Positions 36,441 through 43,540 of a stretch of 64,000 bases of DNA are shown piece by piece. Below the pieces are notes generated by a model, which made no database searches, was not told where the DNA came from, and saw only the letters and a program-made list of their open reading frames with translations. Position 1 is the first letter of the stretch, and each line of letters opens with the position of its first letter. This stretch comes from Marinobacter sp. EhC06 (GTDB taxonomy: Bacteria; Pseudomonadota; Gammaproteobacteria; Pseudomonadales; Oleiphilaceae): assembly GCF_001650915.1 (NCBI RefSeq), contig NZ_LXYO01000037.1, forward strand, positions 1 through 64,000. Direction: 5' to 3'. The position numbers and the translations under genes are program-made.

Positions 36441-37757
36441 ATGTCCAAGAAAAAAGCACACTTACTCGGATTTATACAACACGGTGTAAACAGTCATGCC
36501 ACAGGAATGTGGCGGCACCCCAAGGATAAAGTTAATTGGGACTGGCGTCGCCCCGAATATTGGCAGCACATGGGCCGGACCATGGAGCGGGGACTGTTTG
36601 ATGCAATGTTTATTGCTGACCAGCTTGCGCCTTACAACAACTACGAGCAGAGCTCGGACGCGACAGTCAAGTATGCTGTTCAGTGCCCTACCCATGAGCC
36701 ATCAACCATTGTTCCCATTATAACCGGAGCGACCAAGCACCTTGGCGTGGGCGTCACGCTTTCCACGGCTTTTGAACATCCTTTCTCGATGGTTCGCCGC
36801 TTGTCCAGCCTCGACCATCTATCTAACGGTCGAGTGGCGTGGAATGTTGTCAGTTCGTACTCCAAGAGTGAGTGGGATGCCCATGGGGCACCGATGACCG
36901 ACCGCTCCCGTCGTTATGAGCGCATGGAAGAATATCTTGATCTGTGCTACCAGCTTTGGGATTCATGGGATGAAGACGCCATCGTCGCGGACAAAGAAAG
37001 TGGCGTGTACGCAGACCCGGCAAAAGTCCGGGAAATCGATTTTCAGGGTGATTTTTTCACTTCGAAAGGCCGTTCGTTTGTCTGTCGTTCGCCGCAGGGC
37101 CGTCCCGTGCTCTGGCAGGCAGGCTCCTCTGACACCGGTCGCAGTTTTGCGGCCCGCCACGCCGAAGCGATTTTTGCTGTTCATCCCAACGTTGATCGCA
37201 TGCGTGAGTATGCAGAGGATCTCAGCAAGCGGGTGGCCGAGGAAGGGCGCGATCCTGGAAGCGTCAAACTAATGTATGGGCTCCAGACCGTGGTCGCCGA
37301 AACTCGGGAAGAAGCGCAGGAAAAGTACCAGCGCATCATAGATTGCATACCTCTCGAAGGTGCTCTGGCCTGGATGTCCGGACACTTCGGCCCGGACTTC
37401 TCCACCTACGATCTCGATGAGCACGTGCAGAATATTGAAATTCCCGGTATTCAAGGCCTTTTCGAATCCATCATCTACGCCAAGGGCGGTGATCCGGTCA
37501 CTGTCAGAGAAGCTGCGATTATTTATGCCCAGGGCATGGGTATGCCAGTAGCCATTGGCACGCCAGCAGACATTGCTGACCAGATGGAAATGTACATGGA
37601 TGAAGGTGGCGCGGATGGCTTCATGCTGGCAGCCACCTACACCCCGGGCTGCTTTGAGGAGTTCGTCGATATGGTGGTTCCCGAACTTCAAAGACGCGGC
37701 CGCTACCGCACTGAATATACCGGCTCGACTCTTCGAGACAACCTGTTGGCCTATTAA
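36441..37757 (+). CDS. NtaA/SnaA/DszA-family FMN-dependent monooxygenase
   Basis: A 438-residue flavin monooxygenase of the branch that includes nitrilotriacetate, dibenzothiophene-sulfone (DszA) and dimethyl-sulfide (DmoA) monooxygenases. Family marks are FIQHGVNSHATGMWRHP at the start, FDAMFIADQ, FEHPFSMVRRLSSLDHLSNG, RVAWNVVSS and VLWQAGSSDTGRSFAA, plus a C-terminal GADGFMLAATYTPG. It breaks C-S or C-N bonds with FMNH2 and O2. It follows the smaller LLM gene by 34 nt with GGAGG upstream. The pairing of two unlike LLM oxygenases suggests two consecutive oxidation steps on one substrate. Confidence 0.88.
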   Translation: MSKKKAHLLGFIQHGVNSHATGMWRHPKDKVNWDWRRPEYWQHMGRTMERGLFDAMFIADQLAPYNNYEQSSDATVKYAVQCPTHEPSTIVPIITGATKHLGVGVTLSTAFEHPFSMVRRLSSLDHLSNGRVAWNVVSSYSKSEWDAHGAPMTDRSRRYERMEEYLDLCYQLWDSWDEDAIVADKESGVYADPAKVREIDFQGDFFTSKGRSFVCRSPQGRPVLWQAGSSDTGRSFAARHAEAIFAVHPNVDRMREYAEDLSKRVAEEGRDPGSVKLMYGLQTVVAETREEAQEKYQRIIDCIPLEGALAWMSGHFGPDFSTYDLDEHVQNIEIPGIQGLFESIIYAKGGDPVTVREAAIIYAQGMGMPVAIGTPADIADQMEMYMDEGGADGFMLAATYTPGCFEEFVDMVVPELQRRGRYRTEYTGSTLRDNLLAY

Positions 37758-37773
37758 GGTCAGGGAGGCAGTA

Positions 37774-38292
37774 ATGATAAACAACGAGCTTTTTTGCCAG
37801 ACCATGAGGCAGTTAGCGTCGGGTGTCGCCGTGATCACTGCCGAAAGCGATGGACAGTTGCACGCGATGACAGCGACATCGTTCACCTCAGTGTCTGCTG
37901 AACCACCGCTGGCGCTTGTGTGCGTCAAGCGTGGAAGCAATACCGATCAACTGGTTGCCAAGGCAGGGCGGATTGGTATCAGCCTTCTGTGCGAATCCCA
38001 GCGGAAGATTTCCAACCGCTATGCCTGGAAAAACCCTGACCGTGATCGCTTTGACGACCTGGATACCCGGCGCTGTCCGGGTGGGGCGCTGGTTTTCAAC
38101 AACTGTGCAGCGGTGATGGAGGCGGTGGTTACCGAATCATATGAGGCAGGTGATCACACCCTCTATATAGTTCAGATCGATTATGCGTCTGTTGATGAAG
38201 AGATACGGCCACTACTGTACTGGAAAGGCAACTATGCGGGGCTGGAGATGCCTGAGGCATCCCCGCGCATGGCAGCCGGGGGTGCTTCATGA
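37774..38292 (+). CDS. Flavin reductase (FMN-binding split-barrel family)
   Basis: A 172-residue protein of the DIM6/NTAB flavin reductase family. MRQLASGVAVITAE at the start, MTATSFTSVSAEPPLALVC (FMN site, about 30-48) and KISNRYAWKNPDRDRF are typical. It reduces FMN with NAD(P)H for the oxygenases. The start is ATG 37774 with GGGAGG upstream; the longer frame overlaps the preceding gene. Its stop overlaps the next start (ATGA). Confidence 0.9.
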   Translation: MINNELFCQTMRQLASGVAVITAESDGQLHAMTATSFTSVSAEPPLALVCVKRGSNTDQLVAKAGRIGISLLCESQRKISNRYAWKNPDRDRFDDLDTRRCPGGALVFNNCAAVMEAVVTESYEAGDHTLYIVQIDYASVDEEIRPLLYWKGNYAGLEMPEASPRMAAGGAS

Positions 38293-38861
38293 GGCTGGTG
38301 GTGATCAACGGCAGTGCGGCCCCCAGTGGCCGCACCCGCCTTGCGCTTATGATGGTGGCAGACGCGGCGAAGGAAGCAGAGCCTTCCCTTGACGTCAGCA
38401 TTGTGAATCTGGCGGAAGACAGAGTCGGGATCGCCGACCACCGAAAGCCGGAGGAATGCGAGGACGATACCACGGAAGTCCTTGAACGGATCGCCTCGGG
38501 GGACTGCTTTGTGATCGGTTCGCCGATCTATCGCGGTTCCTTTACCGGGGCACTGAAGAACCTTCTCGACCGGGTTCCCGTTCAGTCCATGGAAGGTAAG
38601 CCGGTTGGCCTGGTGGCGACCGCCGCCTGGGATCATCATTACCTGGCCATTGATATGGCCATGCGCCCGGTACTTGCCTGGTTCAATGCGTTCCAGTTGC
38701 CAGGCAGTGTCTATCTTAACAATTCGGACTACCGCGATGGAAAAATCGTTAATCCTGATGTTGAGGGGGATCTTGGCCAGCTGGGTGAAGCTTTGGTTGC
38801 TGCCTGCGGCCAACTGACTCCTGCAGCCATGGGTCCCCCCAGCCTGGCCGGACGAGTATAA
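38289..38861 (+). CDS. NAD(P)H-dependent FMN reductase, MsuE/SsuE-like
   Basis: A 190-residue flavodoxin-like reductase. MRLVVINGSAAPSGRTRLAL is the FMN-phosphate loop, and GDCFVIGSPIYRGSFTGALKNLLDR (split motif, about 75-98) is the NADPH_dep_FMN_red signature. MsuE and SsuE supply FMNH2 to alkanesulfonate oxygenases. It is translationally coupled to the split-barrel reductase upstream, giving the operon two reductases of unrelated folds, one perhaps for each oxygenase. Confidence 0.88.
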   Translation: MRLVVINGSAAPSGRTRLALMMVADAAKEAEPSLDVSIVNLAEDRVGIADHRKPEECEDDTTEVLERIASGDCFVIGSPIYRGSFTGALKNLLDRVPVQSMEGKPVGLVATAAWDHHYLAIDMAMRPVLAWFNAFQLPGSVYLNNSDYRDGKIVNPDVEGDLGQLGEALVAACGQLTPAAMGPPSLAGRV

Positions 38862-38870
38862 GGAGGGTTT

Positions 38871-39542
38871 ATGCCAAGCATGCCATCGGTAAAGCTGAGG
38901 GCCGCACTGTCTGAACTGGCGGCCGGTAACATGATTATTCTCACGGACGATGAGGACCGAGAGAACGAAGGGGATCTGTGTGTGGCCGCCGAACATGCCA
39001 GCCCGGAAGCCATCAATTTTATGGCCGTACACGGGCGTGGGCTGATCTGCCTTTCCCTTCCGGAAACCCGGGTTCAGGAGCTCGGACTGTCACTGCTGGT
39101 TCCACCGGAAGCCAATCAGACAGCTCATTCCACGCCTTTCTGTATGCCAGTTGATGCACGCAAGGGAATCACAACCGGTATCTCTGCCCCTGACCGGGCA
39201 GAGGCCGTTCGTGTTGCGCTGGATCCGTCCAGTAAGCCCGGGGACCTGGTGGCTCCCGGACACCTGCCGGTACTCAGTGCCAGCAGTGGTGGCGTGCTGG
39301 AGCGCCCGGGCCACACCGAGGCGTCTGTTGAACTGGCGAAGCTCGCCGGCCTCACACCGGGCGCCGTGATATGTGAAATTATGAATCGAGAAGGTGGAAT
39401 GGCGGGCCAGCATGATCTCAGAAGGCTGGCAAAAGAGTTCGGTTTTAAAACCCTTGCCATCCGTGACCTGATTGATTATCTGGAGCCGCGCTCCGGCTTC
39501 CCGAAATGCCCGGTCGGGCTTGTTGCAGGAGAGAGTTTTTGA
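38871..39542 (+). CDS. ribB: Stand-alone DHBP synthase (second RibB)
   Basis: A 223-residue monofunctional 3,4-dihydroxy-2-butanone-4-phosphate synthase. The active-site DDEDRENEGDLCVAAEH, GRGLICLSLPETR, GHTEASVELAKLAG and CEIMNREGGMA are intact. It is a second copy in addition to the RibB domain at 21-22 kb and carries no cyclohydrolase part. AAGGAGGG precedes ATG 38871, 9 nt behind the FMN reductase. Its place inside a flavin-monooxygenase operon suggests it raises riboflavin supply when the oxygenases are induced. Confidence 0.92.
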   Translation: MPSMPSVKLRAALSELAAGNMIILTDDEDRENEGDLCVAAEHASPEAINFMAVHGRGLICLSLPETRVQELGLSLLVPPEANQTAHSTPFCMPVDARKGITTGISAPDRAEAVRVALDPSSKPGDLVAPGHLPVLSASSGGVLERPGHTEASVELAKLAGLTPGAVICEIMNREGGMAGQHDLRRLAKEFGFKTLAIRDLIDYLEPRSGFPKCPVGLVAGESF

Positions 39543-40123
39543 AAAACCAACATGAACCAGCAATAGCCGACAGCCCGAAAATCCTTGGTGTAGAGCTGGC
39601 TGCCCAGTCACGGCTTTTCAGCATTGAAACCGTGCATGTGCGCTACAGCAATGGCGCCGAAGCCGCTCTAGAACGCATCCCGGCCGGCCACTGGCCCGGT
39701 GCGGTGATTGTTGTTCCGGTTTTGCCCGACAGAAACGTGCTGCTGGTCAGGGAATATACTGTGGGCACCGAAAGCTACGAAGTGGGCCTTCCCCAGGGTA
39801 TGCGAGAGCCTGGGGAATCGCCGGAACAGACTGCCAACCGCGAACTGAAAGAGGAAGTGGGTTTCGGCGCCAGAAGACTGAAACTTCTGCGAGATCTGAG
39901 CGTGGCCTCTTCAGTGCTCGGTTTTCGGGTTCAGGTCGTCCTGGCGGAGCTTCTTTACGAGTCACCGTTGACAGGCGATGAGCCAGAGCCCCTGAAATCG
40001 TTCGGACGCAATATCGATGCCCTGCTCTCCGGTGACACGGATGTGCAAATCACCGAAGCGCGTTCATTGCTGGCTTTGTATCTGGCAAGGGAATATCTGG
40101 ATGAAAAGTCTGCTACCGCCTGA
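39539..40123 (+). CDS. nudE: NudE-type Nudix hydrolase
   Basis: A 194-residue Nudix protein. The Nudix box is GMREPGESPEQTANRELKEE then VGFG (about residues 91-115), and the flanking REYTVGTESYEVGLP and DEPEPL match NudE (ADP-compounds hydrolase). I use the TTG at 39539, which overlaps the ribB stop as TTGA and has GGAGAGAG before it; earlier in-frame starts fall inside ribB. NudE cleaves NADH, ADP-ribose and related ADP compounds. FAD as substrate, giving FMN, is a possibility raised by the context and is not shown. Its 3' end overlaps the convergent yeiE gene by 11 nt. Confidence 0.87.
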   Translation: MKNQHEPAIADSPKILGVELAAQSRLFSIETVHVRYSNGAEAALERIPAGHWPGAVIVVPVLPDRNVLLVREYTVGTESYEVGLPQGMREPGESPEQTANRELKEEVGFGARRLKLLRDLSVASSVLGFRVQVVLAELLYESPLTGDEPEPLKSFGRNIDALLSGDTDVQITEARSLLALYLAREYLDEKSATA

Positions 40124-41015
40124 TCTCCTGCCATTCCTCGCAGAAGCGTAGGAAAGCATTCATTAAACGGCTGCGGTATTTATCCCGGTGTATCACAATG
40201 TAAAAGCTTCTTTTTAGATCTAAAAAGGGTACGTCGACTTCAACTAAGTCTCCATGGTCCAGCATGGCGCGTACCGCCATTATTGAAAGGCAGCTTATGC
40301 CGAGGCCGGCGGCAACCGCGGTTTTGATCGCTTCGGTGTGCCCCAGTTCCAGGTAAACCTTCAGTTCGTGCAGGTGTTCACTTATGGCGTTCTCAAAGAT
40401 TGTCCGGGTGCCGGAACCTCTCTCACGAAGTATCCAGTCAGGCTCATCAAGTAACTGCTGAACATTTTCTGGGGGGTGTTTTGCCAGAGGGTGATTAGAG
40501 GAGGCAACAATCGCTAGCCTATCGTGTCGCCAATGCAGAGCCTGCAGCTCAGGTGAAACGCTGATTCCTTCAATAAATGCGATGTCTATTTTAAAGGAGG
40601 ATAAATCCTGAAGGACTTTTGCCGTATTGCTTGAACTTAGTTCAATCCTGCTCCTCGTGTGATGCCTTATGAAGTCCCCCAAGATCACTGGCAGAAGATA
40701 ATTCCCGATAGTGGAGCTCGCTCCCACTTTTAATGAACCCACATGCTGGGCTGGCCGGGCACCGGATCCGATTTTGATTTCACTTGCTCGGGAGCAGAGC
40801 TCTTCCGCAAGTGGTAGTAGAGCTCGGCCTCGATCATTGAGCAGTAAGCAACGATCCACTCGGTCAAAAACCCGCTCTCCCAAAGTTTTTTCCAGTTGAG
40901 AGACCGACATACTTACTGCTGGCTGAGAAAGTTTAAGCTCTTTAGCGGCTTCGCTGAAGTTCCCAAATTTAACTACAAACGAGAAAATCTCCAATTGGCG
41001 CAGTGTAACGGGCAT
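40113..41015 (-). CDS. yeiE: LysR-family regulator, YeiE-type (sulfite-responsive)
   Basis: A 300-residue LysR/CysB-like regulator. HTH at about 5-62 (FSEAAKELKLSQPAVSMSVSQLE), then the effector domain with GASSTIGNYLLPVI, DIAFIEGISVSPEL, DWILRERGSGTRTIFE and GHTEAIKTAVAAGLGISCLS. These segments follow E. coli YeiE closely; YeiE is known as a sulfite-sensing activator next to yeiH. I start at ATG 41015 (MPVTLRQLEIF), which aligns with YeiE; the frame from 41054 adds 13 residues. It is divergent from the yeiH-like exporter with 130 bp between them. Confidence 0.88.
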   Translation of the reverse strand: MPVTLRQLEIFSFVVKFGNFSEAAKELKLSQPAVSMSVSQLEKTLGERVFDRVDRCLLLNDRGRALLPLAEELCSRASEIKIGSGARPAQHVGSLKVGASSTIGNYLLPVILGDFIRHHTRSRIELSSSNTAKVLQDLSSFKIDIAFIEGISVSPELQALHWRHDRLAIVASSNHPLAKHPPENVQQLLDEPDWILRERGSGTRTIFENAISEHLHELKVYLELGHTEAIKTAVAAGLGISCLSIMAVRAMLDHGDLVEVDVPFLDLKRSFYIVIHRDKYRSRLMNAFLRFCEEWQEIRR

Positions 41016-41145
41016 AGAGCTTTCCAGAATGTTGAGGAGGTCCAAGAATCTCATGCATTAAACGTGCCGAGCGTTCTTCTTGGTTGTTGCTTGGCATGGA
41101 ATCTGCTTCATCTGGGGTGCCGAATAATTTTTTGAGGATCATCAC

Positions 41146-42144
41146 GTGGGTTTCCGATTTCCTGCAGCGTTTAGCTTACAGCTTTCAGTATTTCCTGGAA
41201 TCGCTCTTTGCGCGATCCTCGCATTGGCTGCCATTATCTCATCACCGTTTTGGGGAGTTCCTTCACTTATTCTGGCTCTTTTTCTAGGTTATGTTGTCGG
41301 CGATCCCATGCGCGAACACCCTTTCCATGATGGCGCTGAATTTAGCCGGCAGAGTGTTCTGAAACTTGGTGTAGTTCTACTCGGGGTTCGCCTTGAACTT
41401 GACCAGATGTTGGTACTTGGTTGGTCTCCAGTACTCCTTGTGATGTTTTGTGTACCCATCACGATTCTAGTGGCATGGATGCTAGGACGCTGGTTGCGAC
41501 TCCCTACCGAATGTTGGCTAATCGGTGGTGCGGCGGTCGCAATCTGCGGTGCATCTGCAGCCATGGCGGTAGCGGCTATTTTGAGTGCTCGGAGCGGCAC
41601 GTCCCGCATCCTTCCCTATATCGTAGCCAGCGTGACTGGAATTGGCAGTATTGCGATGATTGCTTATCCATTTCTATATGGTCTTCTGGGCGTAGACGCT
41701 CGGAGTGCTGGTCTCTTAATCGGTATTTCCATACATGACGTGGCCCAGGTAGCGGGCGCGGGGTACGCTATATCGGAGCCTGTCGGAGACGTTGCCATTT
41801 ATACGAAAATGTTGCGTGTTGCAGCGCTCGTTCCAGTCATCACACTTATAGCTCTGTGGCAAAGATCCCGAAGCGATCAGGATAATGGGCTCCCAGGTTT
41901 CCTTTATGCTTTTGCTGCAGTCGTTGCTCTCAATACTTTCGGCCTTTTAGGAACTCAGATCAAACTTATTGCAGAGGCTGTCTCAGAGTTCTGTTTGGTG
42001 ACAGCTATGGTCGGGCTAGGTGCGCGAATTCAGTTTTCCAGTATGCTCGGAGAAAGCTGGCGCCCACTTTTCTTATTGGTTGTTCTCTCGCTATTTTTAT
42101 TCGTTGGGCCTCTTCTGATGATGCTTATTGCTGGTGGAATTTAA
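41146..42144 (+). CDS. yeiH: YeiH-type putative sulfate/sulfite exporter
   Basis: A 332-residue membrane protein with about 10 helices of the UPF0324/YeiH family (Cons_hypoth698). Marks are LKLGVVLLGVRL, GGAAVAICGASAAMA, SGTSRILPYIVASVTGIGS and ISIHDVAQVAGAGYA. The GTG start at 41146 has GAGGAT upstream. YeiH is proposed to move sulfite or sulfate across the inner membrane. Next to YeiE and downstream of desulfonating-type oxygenases it most likely removes sulfite made from the organosulfur substrate. Confidence 0.88.
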   Translation: MGFRFPAAFSLQLSVFPGIALCAILALAAIISSPFWGVPSLILALFLGYVVGDPMREHPFHDGAEFSRQSVLKLGVVLLGVRLELDQMLVLGWSPVLLVMFCVPITILVAWMLGRWLRLPTECWLIGGAAVAICGASAAMAVAAILSARSGTSRILPYIVASVTGIGSIAMIAYPFLYGLLGVDARSAGLLIGISIHDVAQVAGAGYAISEPVGDVAIYTKMLRVAALVPVITLIALWQRSRSDQDNGLPGFLYAFAAVVALNTFGLLGTQIKLIAEAVSEFCLVTAMVGLGARIQFSSMLGESWRPLFLLVVLSLFLFVGPLLMMLIAGGI

Positions 42145-42269
42145 TTTTTTAACGTTCCGCTTTTAATGATTTGGGGCAGATCATCAGGTCAAACTTTGCT
42201 GTGCAGTTCAGGTTTTGACTTAAGGCCAGCCATTGTATAAGTGAAACTTTCAGCGATGGTAAGAATTAT

Positions 42270-42302
42270 ATGGCTCGCTTATGAGGCAGCTGCACGAAAG
42301 AG
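42270..42302 (+). repeat. Imperfect direct repeat flanking the sulfur/flavin module, right copy
   Basis: Same orientation as 33396-33428, 27 of 33 identical. It lies 126 bp after the exporter stop. Confidence 0.6.
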
Positions 42303-42553
42303 GGACAGCTTCTAGAGGGGAGCAGGTCAAGCGTGTCGAAACTGACCGTCTGCAAAACTTAGAGTGTGAAGCGATTGCCCTTGAAAGCCAGGTCGTATTG
42401 TAAACATCCCTGTTTTAGTTGCACCGCTGATTAGGGTTCTCCGCCCGGTTGCGTTTTGCCAAGTATTCCCTTAGCGGCGGGTCTTTCAGTGAATCGGGGG
42501 TGGGGAAGGCAACCAGGTCACGCGGCCGAAGAAAAGTTCCGCTTTTGTGGTCA

Positions 42554-42581
42554 ATCTGAATGTTCGCTTTGCGACCGAAGC
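42554..42581 (-). repeat. Dispersed island motif, copy 3
   Basis: ATCTGAATGTTCGCTTTG then CGACCGAAGC on the plus strand, related to 29828-29855 and, inverted, to 26058-26076. Confidence 0.5.
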
Positions 42582-42646
42582 CAATTTATGGTGCCAATCT
42601 CCGGCCGCGTTTTGGCGACATGACCGCCAAGACTACGGAATCGCTT

Positions 42647-42871
42647 CTAAAGCTTATTAACGTCTGGTATCAGATCTTTTGGCGAGCATTCAAGCAGCCC
42701 AGCCAATACATAAATTTTTTCGAGCGTAATGTTGACCTCCCCTCTCTCGATCTTGCCAACATAACTTCTATCTATCCCAGCATCGTGCGCTAAGCGCTCT
42801 TGGGAAAACCCTTTTGATTTTCGAATTGCTCGAAGATTTCGCCCGAAAGCCTCACAGACAAGAGAACCCAT
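42647..42871 (-). CDS. XRE/Cro-CI-type HTH regulator
   Basis: A 74-residue protein that is almost only an HTH_3 domain: FGRNLRAIRKSKGFSQERLA, AGIDRSYVGKIERGE, and the closing LECSPKDLIPD. GAGGG lies 6 nt before the start. Size and shape resemble restriction-modification controller (C) proteins and small defence-system regulators. It is divergent from the winged-helix/helicase pair with a 117-bp gap, so it is a likely repressor of that pair. Confidence 0.87.
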   Translation of the reverse strand: MGSLVCEAFGRNLRAIRKSKGFSQERLAHDAGIDRSYVGKIERGEVNITLEKIYVLAGLLECSPKDLIPDVNKL

Positions 42872-42988
42872 TTCTTACCCTCATAAAGAGCAAGACTATG
42901 GTTTCTTGAGGCATGTGGAGCCACGGCATATACTACCCATTTTCTTGAATCGATCCGATCGACCGTCAGACCAATGTAGGACTCTCTC

Positions 42989-43540
42989 ATGAACAAGATG
43001 AAGCAAATTTGCGTCGATCACATTTTGCTTTCGCTTATGAAGGAACTGGAAAATAGTCCATTTTCAACAACCTCGATTCGCGATCTTTACCTGGCTCGGT
43101 TATCACACTCCGCGAATCCTGATCGCAATTCGATTCGCAAATTCATCTATAAAGAGTTGCTCCGCCTCGAATCTGCGGGTGTTATAAAAAGGCACGAGGG
43201 TGAGACAGGAAGGGGCTGCAAATTCATTTACAGAGGCCAGCCTTCCGGGATTTCTTTGAAAACCAAACGCTCACCTTTTGCTCAATCAGAACAGAAAAAC
43301 GAAGCCTCAATTGACCCGGTGACGCTGAAAGGATTGAAAGAGGAGCTTTCAAAACGAAAGGTCGAATTAATGACAAGTATTGGCGAGGCTGAAGAGTATC
43401 AGCGCCTCTACAACCAGTTTCCGGCGCTCCAGCAAGCGGTCAGAACCCAATACTTTGAGTCTCGCGACCGAAGCACCAAGCTGCTGGGCCAACTGCGTGC
43501 CGTGGAAACAGTACTGGCAGATATAGGATGTAATTCATGA
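42989..43540 (+). CDS. Winged-helix/coiled-coil protein paired with helicase
   Basis: A 183-residue protein not recognised as a named family. Residues 1-75 look like a winged HTH (ELENSPFSTTSIRDLYLARL; YKELLRLESAGVIKRHEG). A polar linker follows, then a helical, coiled-coil-prone half (about 105-180; GLKEELSKRKVELMTSIGEAE). The stop overlaps the helicase start as ATGA, so the two are made together. It may give DNA-target recognition or sensing to the helicase. AT-rich and unlike the flanking metabolic genes in codon use. Confidence 0.72.
   Translation: MNKMKQICVDHILLSLMKELENSPFSTTSIRDLYLARLSHSANPDRNSIRKFIYKELLRLESAGVIKRHEGETGRGCKFIYRGQPSGISLKTKRSPFAQSEQKNEASIDPVTLKGLKEELSKRKVELMTSIGEAEEYQRLYNQFPALQQAVRTQYFESRDRSTKLLGQLRAVETVLADIGCNS

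Larger units (their letters stand above)
42145..42646. other. Gene-free spacer at the end of the sulfur/flavin module
   Basis: About 500 bp without a supported gene. It holds the right copy of the module-flanking repeat (42270-42302) and copy 3 of the dispersed island motif (42554-42581). Confidence 0.5.

Noticed and set aside
36441..37757. Riboflavin lyase (RcaE-type) role for the larger LLM enzyme
   Set aside because: RcaE belongs to the same family, but its operon partners for riboflavin breakdown are absent and the cluster instead contains a riboflavin-synthesis gene. It stays a remote alternative.
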